Assembly (NCBI GenBank): GCA_020796225.1
Contig: CM036756.1
Coordinates: 50,262,363 to 50,326,362 of the forward strand
Length of the DNA: 64,000 bases
From: Arion vulgaris
Taxonomy: Eukaryota; Mollusca; Gastropoda; Stylommatophora; Arionidae
Reading direction: 5' to 3'
Below the pieces are notes generated by a model that did no database searches, was not told the DNA's origin, and saw nothing but the letters and a program-made list of their open reading frames with translations. This document shows, one piece after another, positions 1 to 10,410 of this stretch (position 1 is the first letter of the stretch; the number at the start of each line of letters is the position of its first letter). A program made the position numbers and the translations under genes.

Positions 1-510
1 CAGACGCAATTGTGCGTCTTATTTTAAGGCCGTTGTTAGCATCACCTTGCGTGTCATCAATGGCGTTTGGCGTGTCGTGGTAAAAAAGTGAGGCAGATAA
101 ATGCCCTTTTTTTTGCCTCTTCACCATAGTTCAACGTCGCTTCCAATTAAGCTCTATACGGATAGGTGTTTTCACTATGCGTGATCAACGTATCGTTCAA
201 GGACACGTCAACTTGAGAAAATAAGCTATGCATGTAGAAGTTGACTGGCGCAACGTCGGCATCTGGAGGTAATTTGTCGCCATTACGTAAGGTGACTTTG
301 GCTCGCACGTGCAGACAGGTATTGAAAAGATCCAAGTACTCCTCACTAGTCCCAGAGAGCGCAAACTCTATGGGTGCACCTGGCGCTAATGAAGCTAGAG
401 GATGTATCTCCACAAACTGACCCTCCTCCACGGCTGTTTGTGTCGGGAGTACTAAATAAATCCAAACCAGCGTGAAGACATTCGCACGAGTTGGGGTGTA
501 TCAGAGACAT
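1..510 (-). pseudogene. Polinton major capsid protein, 5' part (broken)
   Basis: The reading starts at an ATG whose complement ends at 510 and continues past the left edge. The best piece is 147-431 (94 codons), with the motifs LFSQVDVSLN and ENTYPYRA that mark the uncharacterised F54H12.2-like proteins. From family knowledge I take these to be the double jelly-roll major capsid protein of Polintons. A frameshift near 435 separates the N-terminus from this piece, a stop follows YPYRA, and recognisable sequence resumes in 1-140. It is the most downstream gene in the visible array. Confidence 0.75.
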
Positions 511-524
511 TATTCAAAAATATC

Positions 525-935
525 CGAATACCGCTTCTGGTTGGTCTTGAGTTTCTTGTGAATTCGACGAGGCTCGGTAGTCCGTTTTATTATTTTATAA
601 AGGTCCTGGTGGTAAAATCTCAACTTCCTTCATTCCGCTACCTGATGGTTACACGTGGTCAGGCCCCTGCAGCAGCGTTTTCCATTCCTGTGGTCTTTAA
701 ATGACTCAGTCAATGTTCCTACCAGCTAAAGCATCCTGGACAACTGAAACGGTACCTACGCCTACCCTCAATAAAGGCCTTACCACCCGTCTTTAATCAC
801 GGAGAACCATGCGACCTAAACCCCAAAAACTACTAATCCCACGTCCGTTGACCGCCCACCTATAAACCGCGGAAGCCCGTGTCCAGCTTGACTACAAATG
901 TCTTCGATAGCCAGGACTTCGGCGTAACGGAGCTG
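525..935 (-). pseudogene. Polinton small basic protein remnant
   Basis: Between the minor and major capsid genes the minus strand encodes short open pieces rich in Arg, Val and Gly, for example RPLLRVGVGTVSVVQDALAG around 750-800. This resembles the small basic, hydrophobic protein often found at this place in Polintons. Several stops and shifts break it. The assignment rests mainly on position and composition, so it is tentative. Confidence 0.4.
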
Positions 936-946
936 CCTCACCATTT

Positions 947-1977
947 TTATTCCAGATCAAAATGTTTTCGAGTGCGAAAATGTAACGTTATCACCGACGT
1001 TCCACTCTTGAATGGGATAGTTTTTCCCATATCGGTGGTTAAAAGCATTTCACAGTCAAAAAACGACTCAACGACACATAGTGGTTTGTCATAAATACAA
1101 AACACTGACGCCGAACACCTGCCCAAAATAGGAACAGTGCGTAATAGGGCACCATAACGTCTCCGACGTGTCGAGCGGCTCCTAGGTCACAGTACACGTA
1201 CACATTTTTTATTTCCGGCTCTAGGTTTACTTCAAATTCCCCTTCTACTACTGGGTTAGCGTCTGATACGTGGGATGTAGAAATCCAAAATATGTGTCAA
1301 CAGCTCACTAAGGATAACTTGGCACCTTTTTCGAATAATTTTAAGATACCCCTTTTAGCAGCCTTGTTCCAATGGAACCTTCTTCTTCTTATTTGCGTTC
1401 GTTCTTTACGACCAATTGTAATCACTCTTTGTGATATGTTTGATCTTTGCCAAGAACGTGTGTACATTGCACATTGGTTTGGTAGGCCCTAAATGCATAG
1501 ACTTCTACACGTTTAGGACACATGCATCCGATTTCATCCAAACCTCCTTAGTCGCCTCTTGCGACATGCGTGACAGGTAACAGTGGTTCTATTTTTTACA
1601 CCCCAAATTTGGGCCCCGGTAACCACTCAGGCGAGTCAATGGAACCTAATTTGGGGCTTCTCACCACCCTCCACTCCTATTAGCAATTTGTTTAACATAT
1701 CGATAAAATATTATGGTGACCTGTAAAGGCCAGGCGGACACATAATGATTATAGGTTGTTTACCGTTCTCTGCATTTTCTTTGGCTGGTGTATATTCTAA
1801 CCAAACTTCCCCGCCAAAATGTTAAAATACGTACTTAGAAATTGAATTTCCACCAGGCCAATTTCGTACTGCGATGATAAATCATTAGTCTGAGGTAGTT
1901 TGACAAAAAAGTGGCCTGCCGTTGTCTGGATAAATTTTAGAGGAGGCATTGCTCGGCAATGTGACGTAAAAACTCAT
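947..1977 (-). pseudogene. Polinton minor capsid (penton-like) protein, split by a SINE
   Basis: The minus-strand reading begins MSFYVTLPSNASS at 1977 and contains the typical YEIGLVEIQF segment. After an interruption it resumes with NVYVYCDLG and ends with GKTIPFKSGTSVITLHFR and a stop at 947. These motifs match the Polinton protein usually taken as the minor capsid or penton component. Frameshifts break it, and a 256-bp SINE (1381-1636) sits in the middle with a perfect 11-bp target duplication. The start overlaps the end of the upstream membrane-protein gene, as expected for compact Polinton genes. Confidence 0.7.
1381..1636 (-). mobile_element. SINE (GAA-tailed family), copy 1
   Basis: About 256 bp closely similar to 35743-36003 and 49459-49714. 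On the minus strand it starts TCGCCTGAGTGGTTACCGGG, which resembles a Pol III A box, and ends in a short GAA-rich tail (complement of TTCTTCTTCTT at 1381). It is flanked by perfect 11-bp repeats, CAATGGAACCT at 1370-1380 and 1637-1647, a clean target-site duplication inside the Polinton minor capsid gene. I could not find a convincing B box, so tRNA origin is likely but not proven. Confidence 0.88.
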
Positions 1978-2321
1978 AGTTGATTTATCGCTGATCGTGG
2001 TTCTATTTTAGGATTAGGTAGCATGTAACCTAGACAGCTAGACAACAGGACTGTCCAAAGTTTACCCTCACGCTCGGTTCCCTGTGTCAGATTGAATAAT
2101 GATACACCGATGACTACGTATATAACTACCATCTGACATATAAAGACTAGGTCTGGTCGCGGAAGCAGTTTCCCAAACCAAAGCGAGGTTTTCAGACCTG
2201 TCCCTAGCTTTTCTTCAAACGATGTAGTTTCTGTTACGGTCTCTGCTTCCATATTGCTAGTCGTCATATCTGGATATGTGTTAGTCTGAAATCCAACTGT
2301 TGAATGTAGAGTTATACCCAA
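1974..2321 (-). CDS. Polinton small membrane protein
   Basis: An open frame of 115 codons. The first ~16 residues overlap the integrase 3' end; the native start may be the internal Met near 2267 (MTTSNMEAETVTE). The C-terminal half has one strong hydrophobic segment (LVFICQMVVIYVVIGVSLFNL) followed by a conserved tail with LLSSCLGYMLPNPKI. This arrangement recurs in Polintons between integrase and minor capsid gene; function unknown, probably membrane-associated. It is the best preserved frame of the fossil. Confidence 0.65.
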   Translation of the reverse strand: MGITLHSTVGFQTNTYPDMTTSNMEAETVTETTSFEEKLGTGLKTSLWFGKLLPRPDLVFICQMVVIYVVIGVSLFNLTQGTEREGKLWTVLLSSCLGYMLPNPKIEPRSAINQL

Positions 2322-3290
2322 ACCACTTAACTAAATACTCTTTAATTCCTCCAACGGTACGACGTTCTTGTAGAATGGACTCGATTCGATACACTTGTTT
2401 GTCGTCGACTTTTTGAAGTTCTTCTTTATAAAAGGAACATTTCAGTTCAGCTCCAACATCATCTTTTAATCTGTACATTACCGGTATTGTCTTGTTTACG
2501 TGACTAACGGTAAACATTTCCTCGGTCTACGCGGGTGTATACCCCTTTTTAAAAGCCTGTCTAGTTTGACAGACCCTGACTCGCTCCCCTTCTTTAAACG
2601 CTTGCTTTCCGATGACGGCAGAGGTTGAATACAAGGTATTCCAGACAGCTTCTTGGTTACCAATATTAACCTGCCTCAGTGCCCTGCGAATGGCTCGATG
2701 ATACAAACCGTTGTAGTTGCGTAGCAATTGATCTATCACGTGGATATATCGAAGTTTGTTGGTTTTTGTAAAGTATCGCCACATTTTTCTTTCAAGGTTC
2801 TGTTAAAACTCTCTACCACAACGGCTTTTACATCATCGTATTCGGTAGTAAAAAATGCGCCCTCCGCTTTAAGAAAGTTCAAAATGTCTTTTAACAAACT
2901 CCGACCCTTTATCTGTTTGAAGATTTATCGGTTTGCGCTTAGCAAAAATTATACGCATGGCCGCCACCAACTCTTTCCCCGTTTTAGTTGTTATCGGAAT
3001 CGTCCACGCGTAGTTACTGAATACATCTATACACGTCACTAGATATGATATACCGTCATTGTGTTTTCGTAACAATCTCATGTCGATTAAATCGGCTTGG
3101 AATTGTTGGTTTATACCGCCAGTTACGGTAGGGCGTCTTTTAAAATTGCGACGTACAGGTTTATGTAGAGTATACCCATCTTGCGCACTTAACCATTCCT
3201 TGATCTCTTTAGCACTAACTTTCCTGCTTCTCATAAACCTCCTACACCTCCATACGCTCCTGGTCGACTCGGCTCGTAGTACCACTTTTT
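2281..3290 (-). pseudogene. Polinton retroviral-type integrase with chromodomain-like tail
   Basis: Three frames carry successive parts of one rve integrase. 2869-3285 holds the N-terminal region and catalytic core with FQADLIDMR (first Asp) and NLQTDKGSEF (second Asp). 2527-2784 continues with the post-core region (MWRYFTKTNKLRYIHVID). 2281-2517 ends in YRIESILQERR and EYLVKWFGYNSTFNSWI, a chromodomain-like module. The DDE Glu would fall in the shifted stretch near 2790-2870. Polinton integrases insert the element. At least two frameshifts inactivate this copy. Confidence 0.85.
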
Positions 3291-3492
3291 AAAAATCGTT
3301 CCTATTCGAGGGCCATTTTCCCACTGGGAGTTGGAATCTTACTCTTCTTCTTCCGTCTACGGAAGTATACGAGAGGTCGCCGGTGTCTCTTGTACTTTGT
3401 CTGTAATATCAACCGCTAGGGACGAATGAAGACTTTTGTCTACGTCTTCAGCTTTAAGTAGCGGTGTTGTCGGTAAGAGTTGTTGATGTTTA

Positions 3493-3758
3493 CTAGTTGG
3501 GATAGGTGGTGGTGGTTTGATAATCGACTAATCCTAGAGACTTGTTTCTGTTCTGAGCTATACGAGTTAAATAGCGCTGCAATGTTTGCTGATACAGTCT
3601 AGCTTTATCATGTGGCAACAAATCTTCTCTTTCTAAGACTTGTTGCATTTGGTTATCCAAATCCCGTAGGTTATCGTTTAAGGTGTCTGGATGGTGCGTA
3701 TTGTTTTTGAGTCAGACTCTAGCAAACGAGGATCGATCAAAAGCATTTTCTTAGCCAT
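3493..3758 (-). pseudogene. Polinton short helical protein (MAKKMLLIDPRLLE type)
   Basis: An ATG at 3758 opens MAKKMLLIDPRLLE. After an early shift the frame continues with DNLRDLDNQMQQVLERED, a polar helical stretch, and LYQQTLQRYLTRIAQNRN, stopping at 3493. Such proteins of unknown role sit next to the integrase in Polintons. Weak further coding similarity may extend to about 3300. It lies directly downstream of the 97-codon frame. Confidence 0.6.
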
Positions 3759-3760
3759 GG

Positions 3761-4054
3761 TTAACCTACCAAGACGCCTTTTAGCAGGTTTGATATAGGA
3801 CTCAATAAAGCGCCTATGAAGCCGCCGTGTTGAAGGATCTCTTTGCGCTTTTTGCTGAACAGCTTCTTTTGGGTAATTGCTCTTAGACTGTTTTTATGCC
3901 GACGCAATAGGGTCTTCTGAGCCGATGTAAGTGGAACATTACCTTTTAACACGTTGTGACAACATTCACAAAGCGTTCGTACTAAGTCTGGGGAAGCTGT
4001 TTTCATCATAGCCTTCACAGCAGTGGGCTTTGCCCCACCTAAGAATCGAAGCAT
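3761..4054 (-). CDS. Polinton conserved small protein, unknown function
   Basis: An intact 97-codon frame. It contains TLCECCHNVLKGNVPLT, a Cys-containing segment, then a Lys/Arg-rich region (LLRRHKNSLRAITQKKLFSK) and a glycine-rich hydrophobic C-terminus (GGFIGALLSPI). This profile is typical of a Polinton protein placed between the ATPase and the integrase. The basic centre and hydrophobic tail suggest a nucleic-acid or membrane-linked virion role; that is inference. It starts 34 bp after the ATPase stop. Confidence 0.65.
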   Translation of the reverse strand: MLRFLGGAKPTAVKAMMKTASPDLVRTLCECCHNVLKGNVPLTSAQKTLLRRHKNSLRAITQKKLFSKKRKEILQHGGFIGALLSPISNLLKGVLVG

Positions 4055-4087
4055 TTCGCAGTGGTTTCATAGTCTCGGCCATGTCTT

Positions 4088-4675
4088 TTACTTGGGGATG
4101 TAAACAACTTGTGTCTGGTCAGGAAATATATCGCCGCGCAACCTCAACTGATCAGGTGTTTCTTGTCGAAGGTCGAATAACAAATAACCGTGTGGTGAAG
4201 ATGTAGCATCTTTAAAACTTTCTTGGACATACGATACCCGTCCAGGGTACATCTTAGCCAGATTGGTAATCTGGGAGCCGTCTCGCGGGTATGTAATGCG
4301 AATTTAGACTAATGGTCCGTTGTTCTTTATTTTTTCCAAATAGGTTTTGTACAATACACATAACGCTAATGTTGCGATGGTGACTACCTTTAGTAAATAA
4401 TTTAGTTACTCTATCATCTGTTTCGGACATTAGATCGTCCAAAACAACTAACCGGCGCATATCCCCTCGCCATGGGTCCATGTCTGGCAGTCCTTCGATA
4501 AATTGGACACCCTTCATATTTTCGTAGACCATTCTCCGTAACACCATATAATCTCCTCTGGGGTAGGAACGACCATATTAGGTAGATGGGTCAAAAACTT
4601 GCGCACAAAAACGGTTTTATAAACGGTTGGGCCCGCTATAAAAGCTGTAAATGGATGTTTCCACCTAGGATCCAT
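4088..4675 (-). pseudogene. Polinton FtsK/HerA-type packaging ATPase
   Basis: The minus-strand reading starts at an ATG at 4675 and ends at a stop at 4088, close to the usual family length of about 200 residues. Walker B is clear as RRLVVLDDLM, and the C-terminus has YPGRVSYVQESFKDAT and FPDQTQVVYIPK. The Walker A loop is corrupt: the sequence reads AGPTVYKTVF where the family has a glycine-rich GKT/S loop. Frameshifts occur near 4545 and 4300. In Polintons this ATPase is thought to drive genome packaging; this copy cannot work. Confidence 0.85.
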
Positions 4676-4680
4676 AGCTA

Positions 4681-5357
4681 GTTAATGCTAACTTATATAC
4701 ACACGAAGCTTTTATATATATCATATGCCGTGTTTTCTTCTCGTTTAGTATTACAACCTTACAACGGGTGATGACAAAGTTTTATTTTTTAATGTTACTA
4801 TTATAGCCTATATACGAATATCAATAACAACATATAGTTTATTACGCTAAATGCGTTTGTTATTTATAAATGTATATATGTTTGTTTATATATGTATACC
4901 TGTCTCTCTTTATGTATATATGTATCTCTGCTATTCTAAATAGCTTGTATGTTCAAAGTTAAGAACATCCCTTTCTAAAATGACCGAAATACACACTAAC
5001 ACACACTGCTATAAGTGAATACTTATCATATACTTTAACATACCTAAATTCTTCCCTTTACCCCATCCCTCCCATTTTATATATCTACCTGACTATACAA
5101 CCACACATACACACTTATATACACAAAATATACTCTTCATTAAAGCTTACCCACCTTAACATTGTTAAAAATAGAACACAAAGAACGACTATAGACGAGT
5201 GCACGAGAAGTCAATATACAAAATATTATGTCATATATCTAAATATGGATTATAGTTAGCAAAAATAAAAAATATCACCCACAAAATTTGTATCCTTTTT
5301 TTTTATATTACCCTGTTAAAAATGAAATTTTAAAACAATTATCGATTTTTCCCAAAA

Positions 5358-5426
<69 letters not shown>

Positions 5427-5535
5427 TAAATAACTATATATCTAAATTTTTAAAAATTGTCTACCTTATAGATACGCCTTATAGATACCAGCCTATCCGT
5501 TCTTAATTGCATCTGTTGCAGATCCATTGGTGAGC
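4681..5535. other. AT-rich non-coding spacer
   Basis: No coding similarity on either strand. The sequence is AT-rich with many TATATA and ACACAC runs and a long TA microsatellite at 5364-5424. It separates the Polinton fossil from the first LINE remnant. Confidence 0.6.
5364..5424. repeat. (TA)n microsatellite
   Basis: About 30 uninterrupted TA units. The short open frame through it is only a translation of the repeat. Confidence 0.95.
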
Positions 5536-5539
5536 GTGG

Positions 5540-6060
5540 ATCCATGATTGTTTAGGGTAGTTTTTTGGATCATGTACATAGTGGCTGTCTCTTCTGCAGG
5601 TCATTGTGTATCTCTCAGTTGTGATTCCACTAATTGTTGTGATGATTTTGCTGTATCACTAACTTGTTCCCAGGGACAGGGTAGACATTAGGTATCAGCG
5701 GTGTTGTGTGCATTGGTAGGTCATCTTGGTACTGTCTTTTAGTCGCTTTCCCGATGGACGAAGCTGTTGCGTTTAGTCGTCCAAGTGCCAGATCATTTAA
5801 TCTTGCTTTCATTGGATGCAAGGGCATATTGATGTATTTCTCCATTTGGATCATATTTTTGGTTTCCCTTCTGCAAGCCAGGGCTTGTACTCCAGAGGTT
5901 TTTTGCATCTCTGTGATAGGCGTAGATTTCATGGCTCCGGTGATGATCCTGAGTGCTTGATTTTGCACTCTATCCAATGTCTGCAGGTGTGTGTTAGCAG
6001 CTGTAGTCAATATGTGCTTCATCTTGAACACAGTTATTGCTATACCGATTTTGATGAAAC
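5540..6060 (-). mobile_element. LINE remnant (endonuclease/RT/RNase H lineage), RT C-terminal part
   Basis: A minus-strand frame at 5630-6031 reads LQTLDRVQNQALRIITGAMKSTPITEMQKTSGV, then a Lys/Arg-rich stretch. The same region occurs in the long elements at 24.9-29.1 kb and 55.6-60.2 kb. This is the segment between the reverse transcriptase and the RNase H domain. It is truncated at both ends. Confidence 0.75.
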
Positions 6061-6279
6061 GTAGCCCATATGTGAAGATTGTAAAATCTATGCTCGATTA
6101 TCTTTATGCAGTTTCATACAATGGTTTAAATATGAAAATTCTGAAAACATATTAAGAGATTGCATTACATTAGTAAGAATCTTATTGTAATAATTCAAAC
6201 GCCATTAAATATATTACAAAATTCTTTATTTTGAACTTACAAAGTAAAAATACAAATAAAAAATTAAAGTGAAGGATGA

Positions 6280-6735
6280 TCCTGATGCATTATTAAAAGT
6301 TTGTTAATACCGGGTTCAACTTTCGTTAAAAAAAGTCGTAAATCGCCACACTGAGTTATTTGCAATCGGTTCCTTTTCTTTGATAGTAAATCACTACAGC
6401 AATAAACCCACGCTCAGCAAAATAAGAAGTGGAATTGCAATAAATAAAATTATGCACTACTTCCCATAATCCAGGGTACAGTGTCGGTATTGATTTTTTA
6501 AGCCAGAACTCTTGGTATCCACTTTTGAATTTTATTTTTAGTTCTTCATTTATTGTGAGTTCTATGAGTTCCACCTCTAAATTTTATGATTTTGCTGTGT
6601 TTACATGTGAGAAAGAATCTAGAACCCAATTTGGTATATTCATGTTTAGAATATCCTTGAATTGCACATTGAAATCAGCATGGAGAACGTCTAAGTGTTG
6701 GCAGTATGTATGTAAATCTTCCTTTTTGATGGGCA
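6280..6735 (-). mobile_element. hAT transposase, C-terminal dimerisation domain remnant
   Basis: The minus strand reads through DILNMNIPNWVLDSFSHV, a stop, VELIELTINEELKIKFKSG, then YPGLWEVVHNF and SYFAERGFIAVV, followed by a decayed end. This matches the C-terminal dimerisation region of ZBED-type hAT transposases, where the family has SSYLVERGFSAV. Two stops break the frame. Its 5' side abuts a mariner remnant on the opposite strand at about 6728. Confidence 0.75.
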
Positions 6736-7389
6736 CAAACAGCTATCTGCCACCAGAACACAAAATGAACAGATTTGGCCTGTCCTTGCATCATCTCTGT
6801 CAGTATGAAGATGAAAGAGAAGACATGCTGAACAGGACTGTTACTAGCGATGAATCATGGGTGCATCACTACCAGCCCAAATTAAAGCATGCTTCAATGC
6901 AGTGGAAACGTCCTTCTTCGCCTTGTGTCCAAAAATTCAAGGTTACGTTATCAGCAGGGAAGGTTACGCTGATGGTGTTCTGGGATTGCCAAGGACTGCT
7001 TTTAACCAATTTCAAGAAGAAAGTTGACAATGTGAATTCTGAATCATACTGTGAAGTTCTATCGATGCTTCATGATGCAATTCAAAGAACACGTCCAGGA
7101 CTGCTGACTAGAAGAGTGTTGCTGCTTCATGACAATGCCAGACACATAAGGCTAGATTAACTCAGGAGAAAAATTAACCAAGGTGGAAAGTTCGGGAACC
7201 ACCACCTTACAGTCTCGACTTCCATCTATTTGGTCCACTGAAAATCCACCGAATGTCGCTGGAGTTGAATGTGAAGTGAAAATGTGGTTTAGAAAACAGA
7301 GCATGCAGTTCTATGCAGCCTGTTTGGGAGGACTGATAAAACGATGGGACAAGTGCATCAATGTTGGTGGAAATTATGTTGAGAAATAA
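6728..7389 (+). pseudogene. mariner-type transposase, C-terminal two thirds
   Basis: The frame reads YEDEREDMLNRTVTSDESWVHHY (first catalytic Asp in SDESW), SAGKVTLMVFWDCQG and VLLLHDNARH (second Asp), then shifts near 7160 and ends with FYAACLGG and KRWDKCINVGGNYVEK before a stop at 7387. The stretch that should carry the third Asp reads PPYSLDFHLFGPL, so several residues of the usual PDLAPSD loop are missing. The N-terminal DNA-binding helices are absent. No terminal inverted repeats were recognised. Confidence 0.85.
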
Positions 7390-7449
7390 ACTGGTTTCAA
7401 GTTGTTATCGTATTCAGTTATTTTTCTACAGCCATTTGTGACTTACTTA

Positions 7450-8300
7450 TTGACTTCCCTTGTAACTTATTTTAAAATATATATTATTAATATCTTCTAT
7501 AAGGAGATAACGCCCCCAATTGCTTCTGAACCTACCATCCCCCAGAAGGCTTCAGCAAAATATTGAGTAACCTGTACTTATTATTTTAGACCTTATTTGT
7601 TCATAATTATTACTTTCAATTCAACAAGATACTGATTAGCTTTGAAAGTTGATATATAACGCTAAAATATCATACACAGTCTGAAATTTGAAATTCATAA
7701 TCTTTTACCCCTAATTAGTATACGCCCTGGTCATTAGGGACCAGTAAGAACCGTCCTACCAAACCAAAAGAATTAACGTGTACTTATTATTTTAGAAATT
7801 ATTTTTCGTAATTATTACTTTTAACTTGACACTGATTAGCTTTGAAAGTTGAATATATAACACTAAAATATAAATATTATATCAGAATAATATAACAATC
7901 CTGTTATTTATATAATATATCCTTATTAAAACATTATATATATACTGAAGCTCATCATTTTGCCTCTAATACTTCAAGCATTGTGCCATGTACTATTTCT
8001 TGGGCTAGTTTACAAGTTCCTATATAAGATGTAACATTGCGACCTCTGATCGTTATTGCAATGATAATTGCCAAAACAATGTAATTTTCATTCGCCGGAA
8101 GATATATTCATTCTTCCGCGGCCTAACTACTTCCCAGATAAACGAGGACTCTAGCTCAAATAGTCCGTTTAATTATCGATTGAATCCCCAATTTTATATC
8201 AAAATAGTATAAAATTATAGAAAATAATAGTACTAAATAACAAACCATCTTATAATAAGATTAGTTTTATGGAATTGTCCCTTGCATTAATACATCTTGT
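7450..8300. repeat. AT-rich dispersed repeat R2, copy 1
   Basis: Similar to 15775-17000. It contains two internal direct copies of a unit with TGTACTTATTATTTTA and TGATTAGCTTTGAAAGTTGA, at about 7595-7680 and 7780-7880. No coding content is seen. It provides the empty target for the insertion at 15820-16360. Confidence 0.7.
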
Positions 8301-8423
8301 CTACAGCAATAAATACGGCATTCGCGACCTTTAAGCTTGGTTCCTCTGTATGTCCGCTATCATTGAACTCTGACCGGTCGACTGACGTCACTTGATGTAG
8401 TTTAGCTAGTTTACCCTTTTAAT

Positions 8424-8584
8424 GGCGAAACACGTAATAACAAAGTACTGTAGTTTTACAAATTACAAAAACAATGACAATATACAGCAACGTTTTGACC
8501 AACAAGGCCTTTATCAAGCAAACGAACAACAGAAGTGACGAATTAAAAAAAAAACCACTAACATATGGACGACTACATAAGGAG
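8424..8584 (-). mobile_element. Penelope-like element 3' end, solo copy
   Basis: Matches the 3' end of the Penelope-like element at 20.45 kb and those at 33.8 and 63.0 kb, including the conserved CCAACAAGGCCTTTATCAAG block. No coding part remains. The outer boundary near 8424 (CGAAACACGT) is shared with the copies at 20.45 and 63.1 kb, so it is probably the true element end. Confidence 0.75.
8485..8515 (-). ncRNA. hammerhead-like core in Penelope 3' end, copy 1
   Basis: On the minus strand TTGATAA is followed by a GGCC/GGUC stem with a UUGUU loop, then CAAAAC where a hammerhead has CGAAAC, then a possible two-pair helix III. The core differs from CUGANGA/GAAA at several positions, so activity is doubtful. 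Confidence 0.35.
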
Positions 8585-8747
8585 ACATACTGGCAATATG
8601 TTTACGATGCCTTTCACAAGTTCGTGGTTTGTTGTCATGTGGGTGCCACATTTTCAATTTGCGTTGCAGACAAGTTTTAAAAAATATTCTTTAGCGCTTG
8701 TGTCGTTTGATGTGTCCGAAATATTTAATTGTCCTTGATTTTATATT

Positions 8748-8815
8748 ATTTAATAGCCAACTCTCTTTAATATCAAGCTGTTGCAGAACTAAAGCGTTGT
8801 TTTTTCCTAAAAGGG
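8748..8815 (+). repeat. Dispersed repeat R1, left part (interrupted)
   Basis: AATAGCCAACTCTCTTTAAT and the following ~50 bp match 20150-20210. The match breaks at about 8815 and resumes at 10077, so a LINE-leader insertion separates the halves. Confidence 0.7.
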
Positions 8816-10076
8816 ATTCACTTTTTGCGCCAGGATTAGTGAGCTGGCACTAACCAAGATCCTACCCCACCTCAACGTGGTGACCCTGGAAAAAGACAAC
8901 GGTTCCTGTCTAGCTAAGCGGGTAGGGATCGAGGGAGAGCTACTCTGGTATAAGTAGTGATGCAGACGCAGTTACATTGGATGAGATCCGCTCGCAACAC
9001 AGACGAGCAGAGTCCCAGAGTGACTATTAATGCACATCTCTCCTGGCCGATGGGGAAAAGCTGAACAAATAAACATGAAAGGTGCATCCAGAGAAGAGAC
9101 TGGGCCCATATGGGGAGAAACTCGGAGCCACAAGGTGGGAGCTCGAATTGAGTTGCGTGTTATGACAGTCTCGAGGCATAGTAAATGTGAGCACGGTGAG
9201 AAAACTGATAAACACGGTGAGCAGGCACCAAAGTAGAGAGAACACGCATACGGACGATACACAGGGGAGCCCACCGGTGGGGACAGACATGCACAGTACT
9301 GATGATAGAATGATGAAAAGGTGTGGTAAACGTAGGGGTGAGCGGACGCCCAATTGTGCAAAAAAACTGGAAAGCCCAGCAGAGGCTTGAATCCAGTGCA
9401 AAAGTTAATACCGAATAGTGATAAACTGTGCACTGTGCACAGTGAGATAGAAATGGGTAACGTATCGCCCAGTAGAACAATGTGAGCACAAATGACGGGA
9501 AAAAAAGGCACGGGCCCAGTCGGTGGACGAGGGCAGATGCAGAAATGGGCGAATGGGCACCAAAAAGAAACGCGAGGTGGTGAACCTCGAAGATAGGGTC
9601 TCCATCCAGAGAGCAATAACCGCGTTTCCCCTCGTAGATTACTACTGCCTTGTAGTTGATTGGGGACAATCAAAGACCAAAGGCTAGTGGAGCAAACCGT
9701 ACACAAAGCTGGACAGCAGGCAAACCAAGCAGTCCAAAAAAAAGACTGGTAAACTGGGCAGATGATGCTCAACAACACAGGAGGAAAGGTTGTCTAAGGG
9801 TAGCAAAAGAAAATAGCAACCTTCTGCCTTGCAGGTCGGCTGGGGACAGCCCGAGGCGAAGGAGAGCGAACCCAGTAAACGCTGGCTAAAACCGGACACA
9901 TCGACGAAGGATGAGCACCAGAGCTCCAAATGGCGCTAAAAATGTGACGAAATACACCCATGCTAAGGCTGCATGAATCAGATTTCCACATGAAAGCAGA
10001 ATTTATGGGGAAATCTGGTACATCAGTCTAAGTGGTGTTTGATCACTCGAGAGAGAGAAAAATAAAGAGAGAGAGA
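8816..10076 (+). mobile_element. LINE 5' leader copy without ORF, GA-rich tail
   Basis: Colinear with the leader of the LINE at 55.6-60.2 kb read on its minus strand. Matching blocks are around 8855-8945 (CTAACCAAGATCCTACCCCA), 9040-9150 and 9656-10000 (CCATGCTAAGGCTGCATGAA). It ends near 10020 and is followed by a GA-rich run (10045-10077), like the GA/CT-rich tail of the full element. No endonuclease or RT follows. It sits inside repeat R1. Overlapping open frames at 8972-9930 on both strands are by-products of its composition. Confidence 0.7.
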
Positions 10077-10185
10077 AAGGGGTAATAACTTCCCGGAATA
10101 GACAAAAAATAGTAAATACTCCAAAACCCAATTTTTTCTGAAATTTTGCCGGCCCCACCAAAATAAATGACCACGAGCCGCTACT
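10077..10185 (+). repeat. Dispersed repeat R1, right part
   Basis: GGGGTAATAACTTCCCGGAA and the following CCCCACCAAAATAAATGACC match 20205-20330. Together with 8748-8815 it rebuilds the uninterrupted copy at 20150-20340. Confidence 0.7.
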
Positions 10186-10410
10186 GCACCCAATATCTCC
10201 ATAAAAAAATTGCATATTAAAACAAGTTAAATACTTTAAGCGCCTAGGGAGCATATTTTCAGCAAGCATAAAAATACTTAATGAAATCCAACACAGAACA
10301 AAGAAAATCAAATGATAGGACAAATGGCGCTAATTTTAAAATGCAAACATGTCACCATGAACACAAAAAGAGCAATGTTCAACACCATCTTTCTCCCACA
10401 TTATGCTCAA

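Larger units (their letters stand above)
1..4680 (-). mobile_element. Polinton/Maverick DNA transposon fragment, degenerate
   Basis: A run of eight minus-strand gene remnants in the order typical of Polintons: packaging ATPase, a 97-residue protein, a short helical protein, an rve integrase with a chromodomain-like tail, a small membrane protein, a minor capsid protein, a small basic protein and the start of the major capsid protein. Nearly every frame is broken by frameshifts or stops, so this is a fossil. DNA polymerase B, the protease and the terminal inverted repeats are not seen. The left side runs off the window; the right side stops near 4680, where AT-rich DNA begins. It lies beyond the 3' end of the DENND10 gene. 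Confidence 0.88.

Noticed and set aside
5288..5506. 72-codon frame with a long Tyr-Ile run
   Set aside because: Translation of the TA microsatellite.
8972..9930. Overlapping open frames of up to 268 codons on both strands
   Set aside because: No domain or motif. The region is colinear with a LINE 5' leader, and the frames come from its GC-richer composition.
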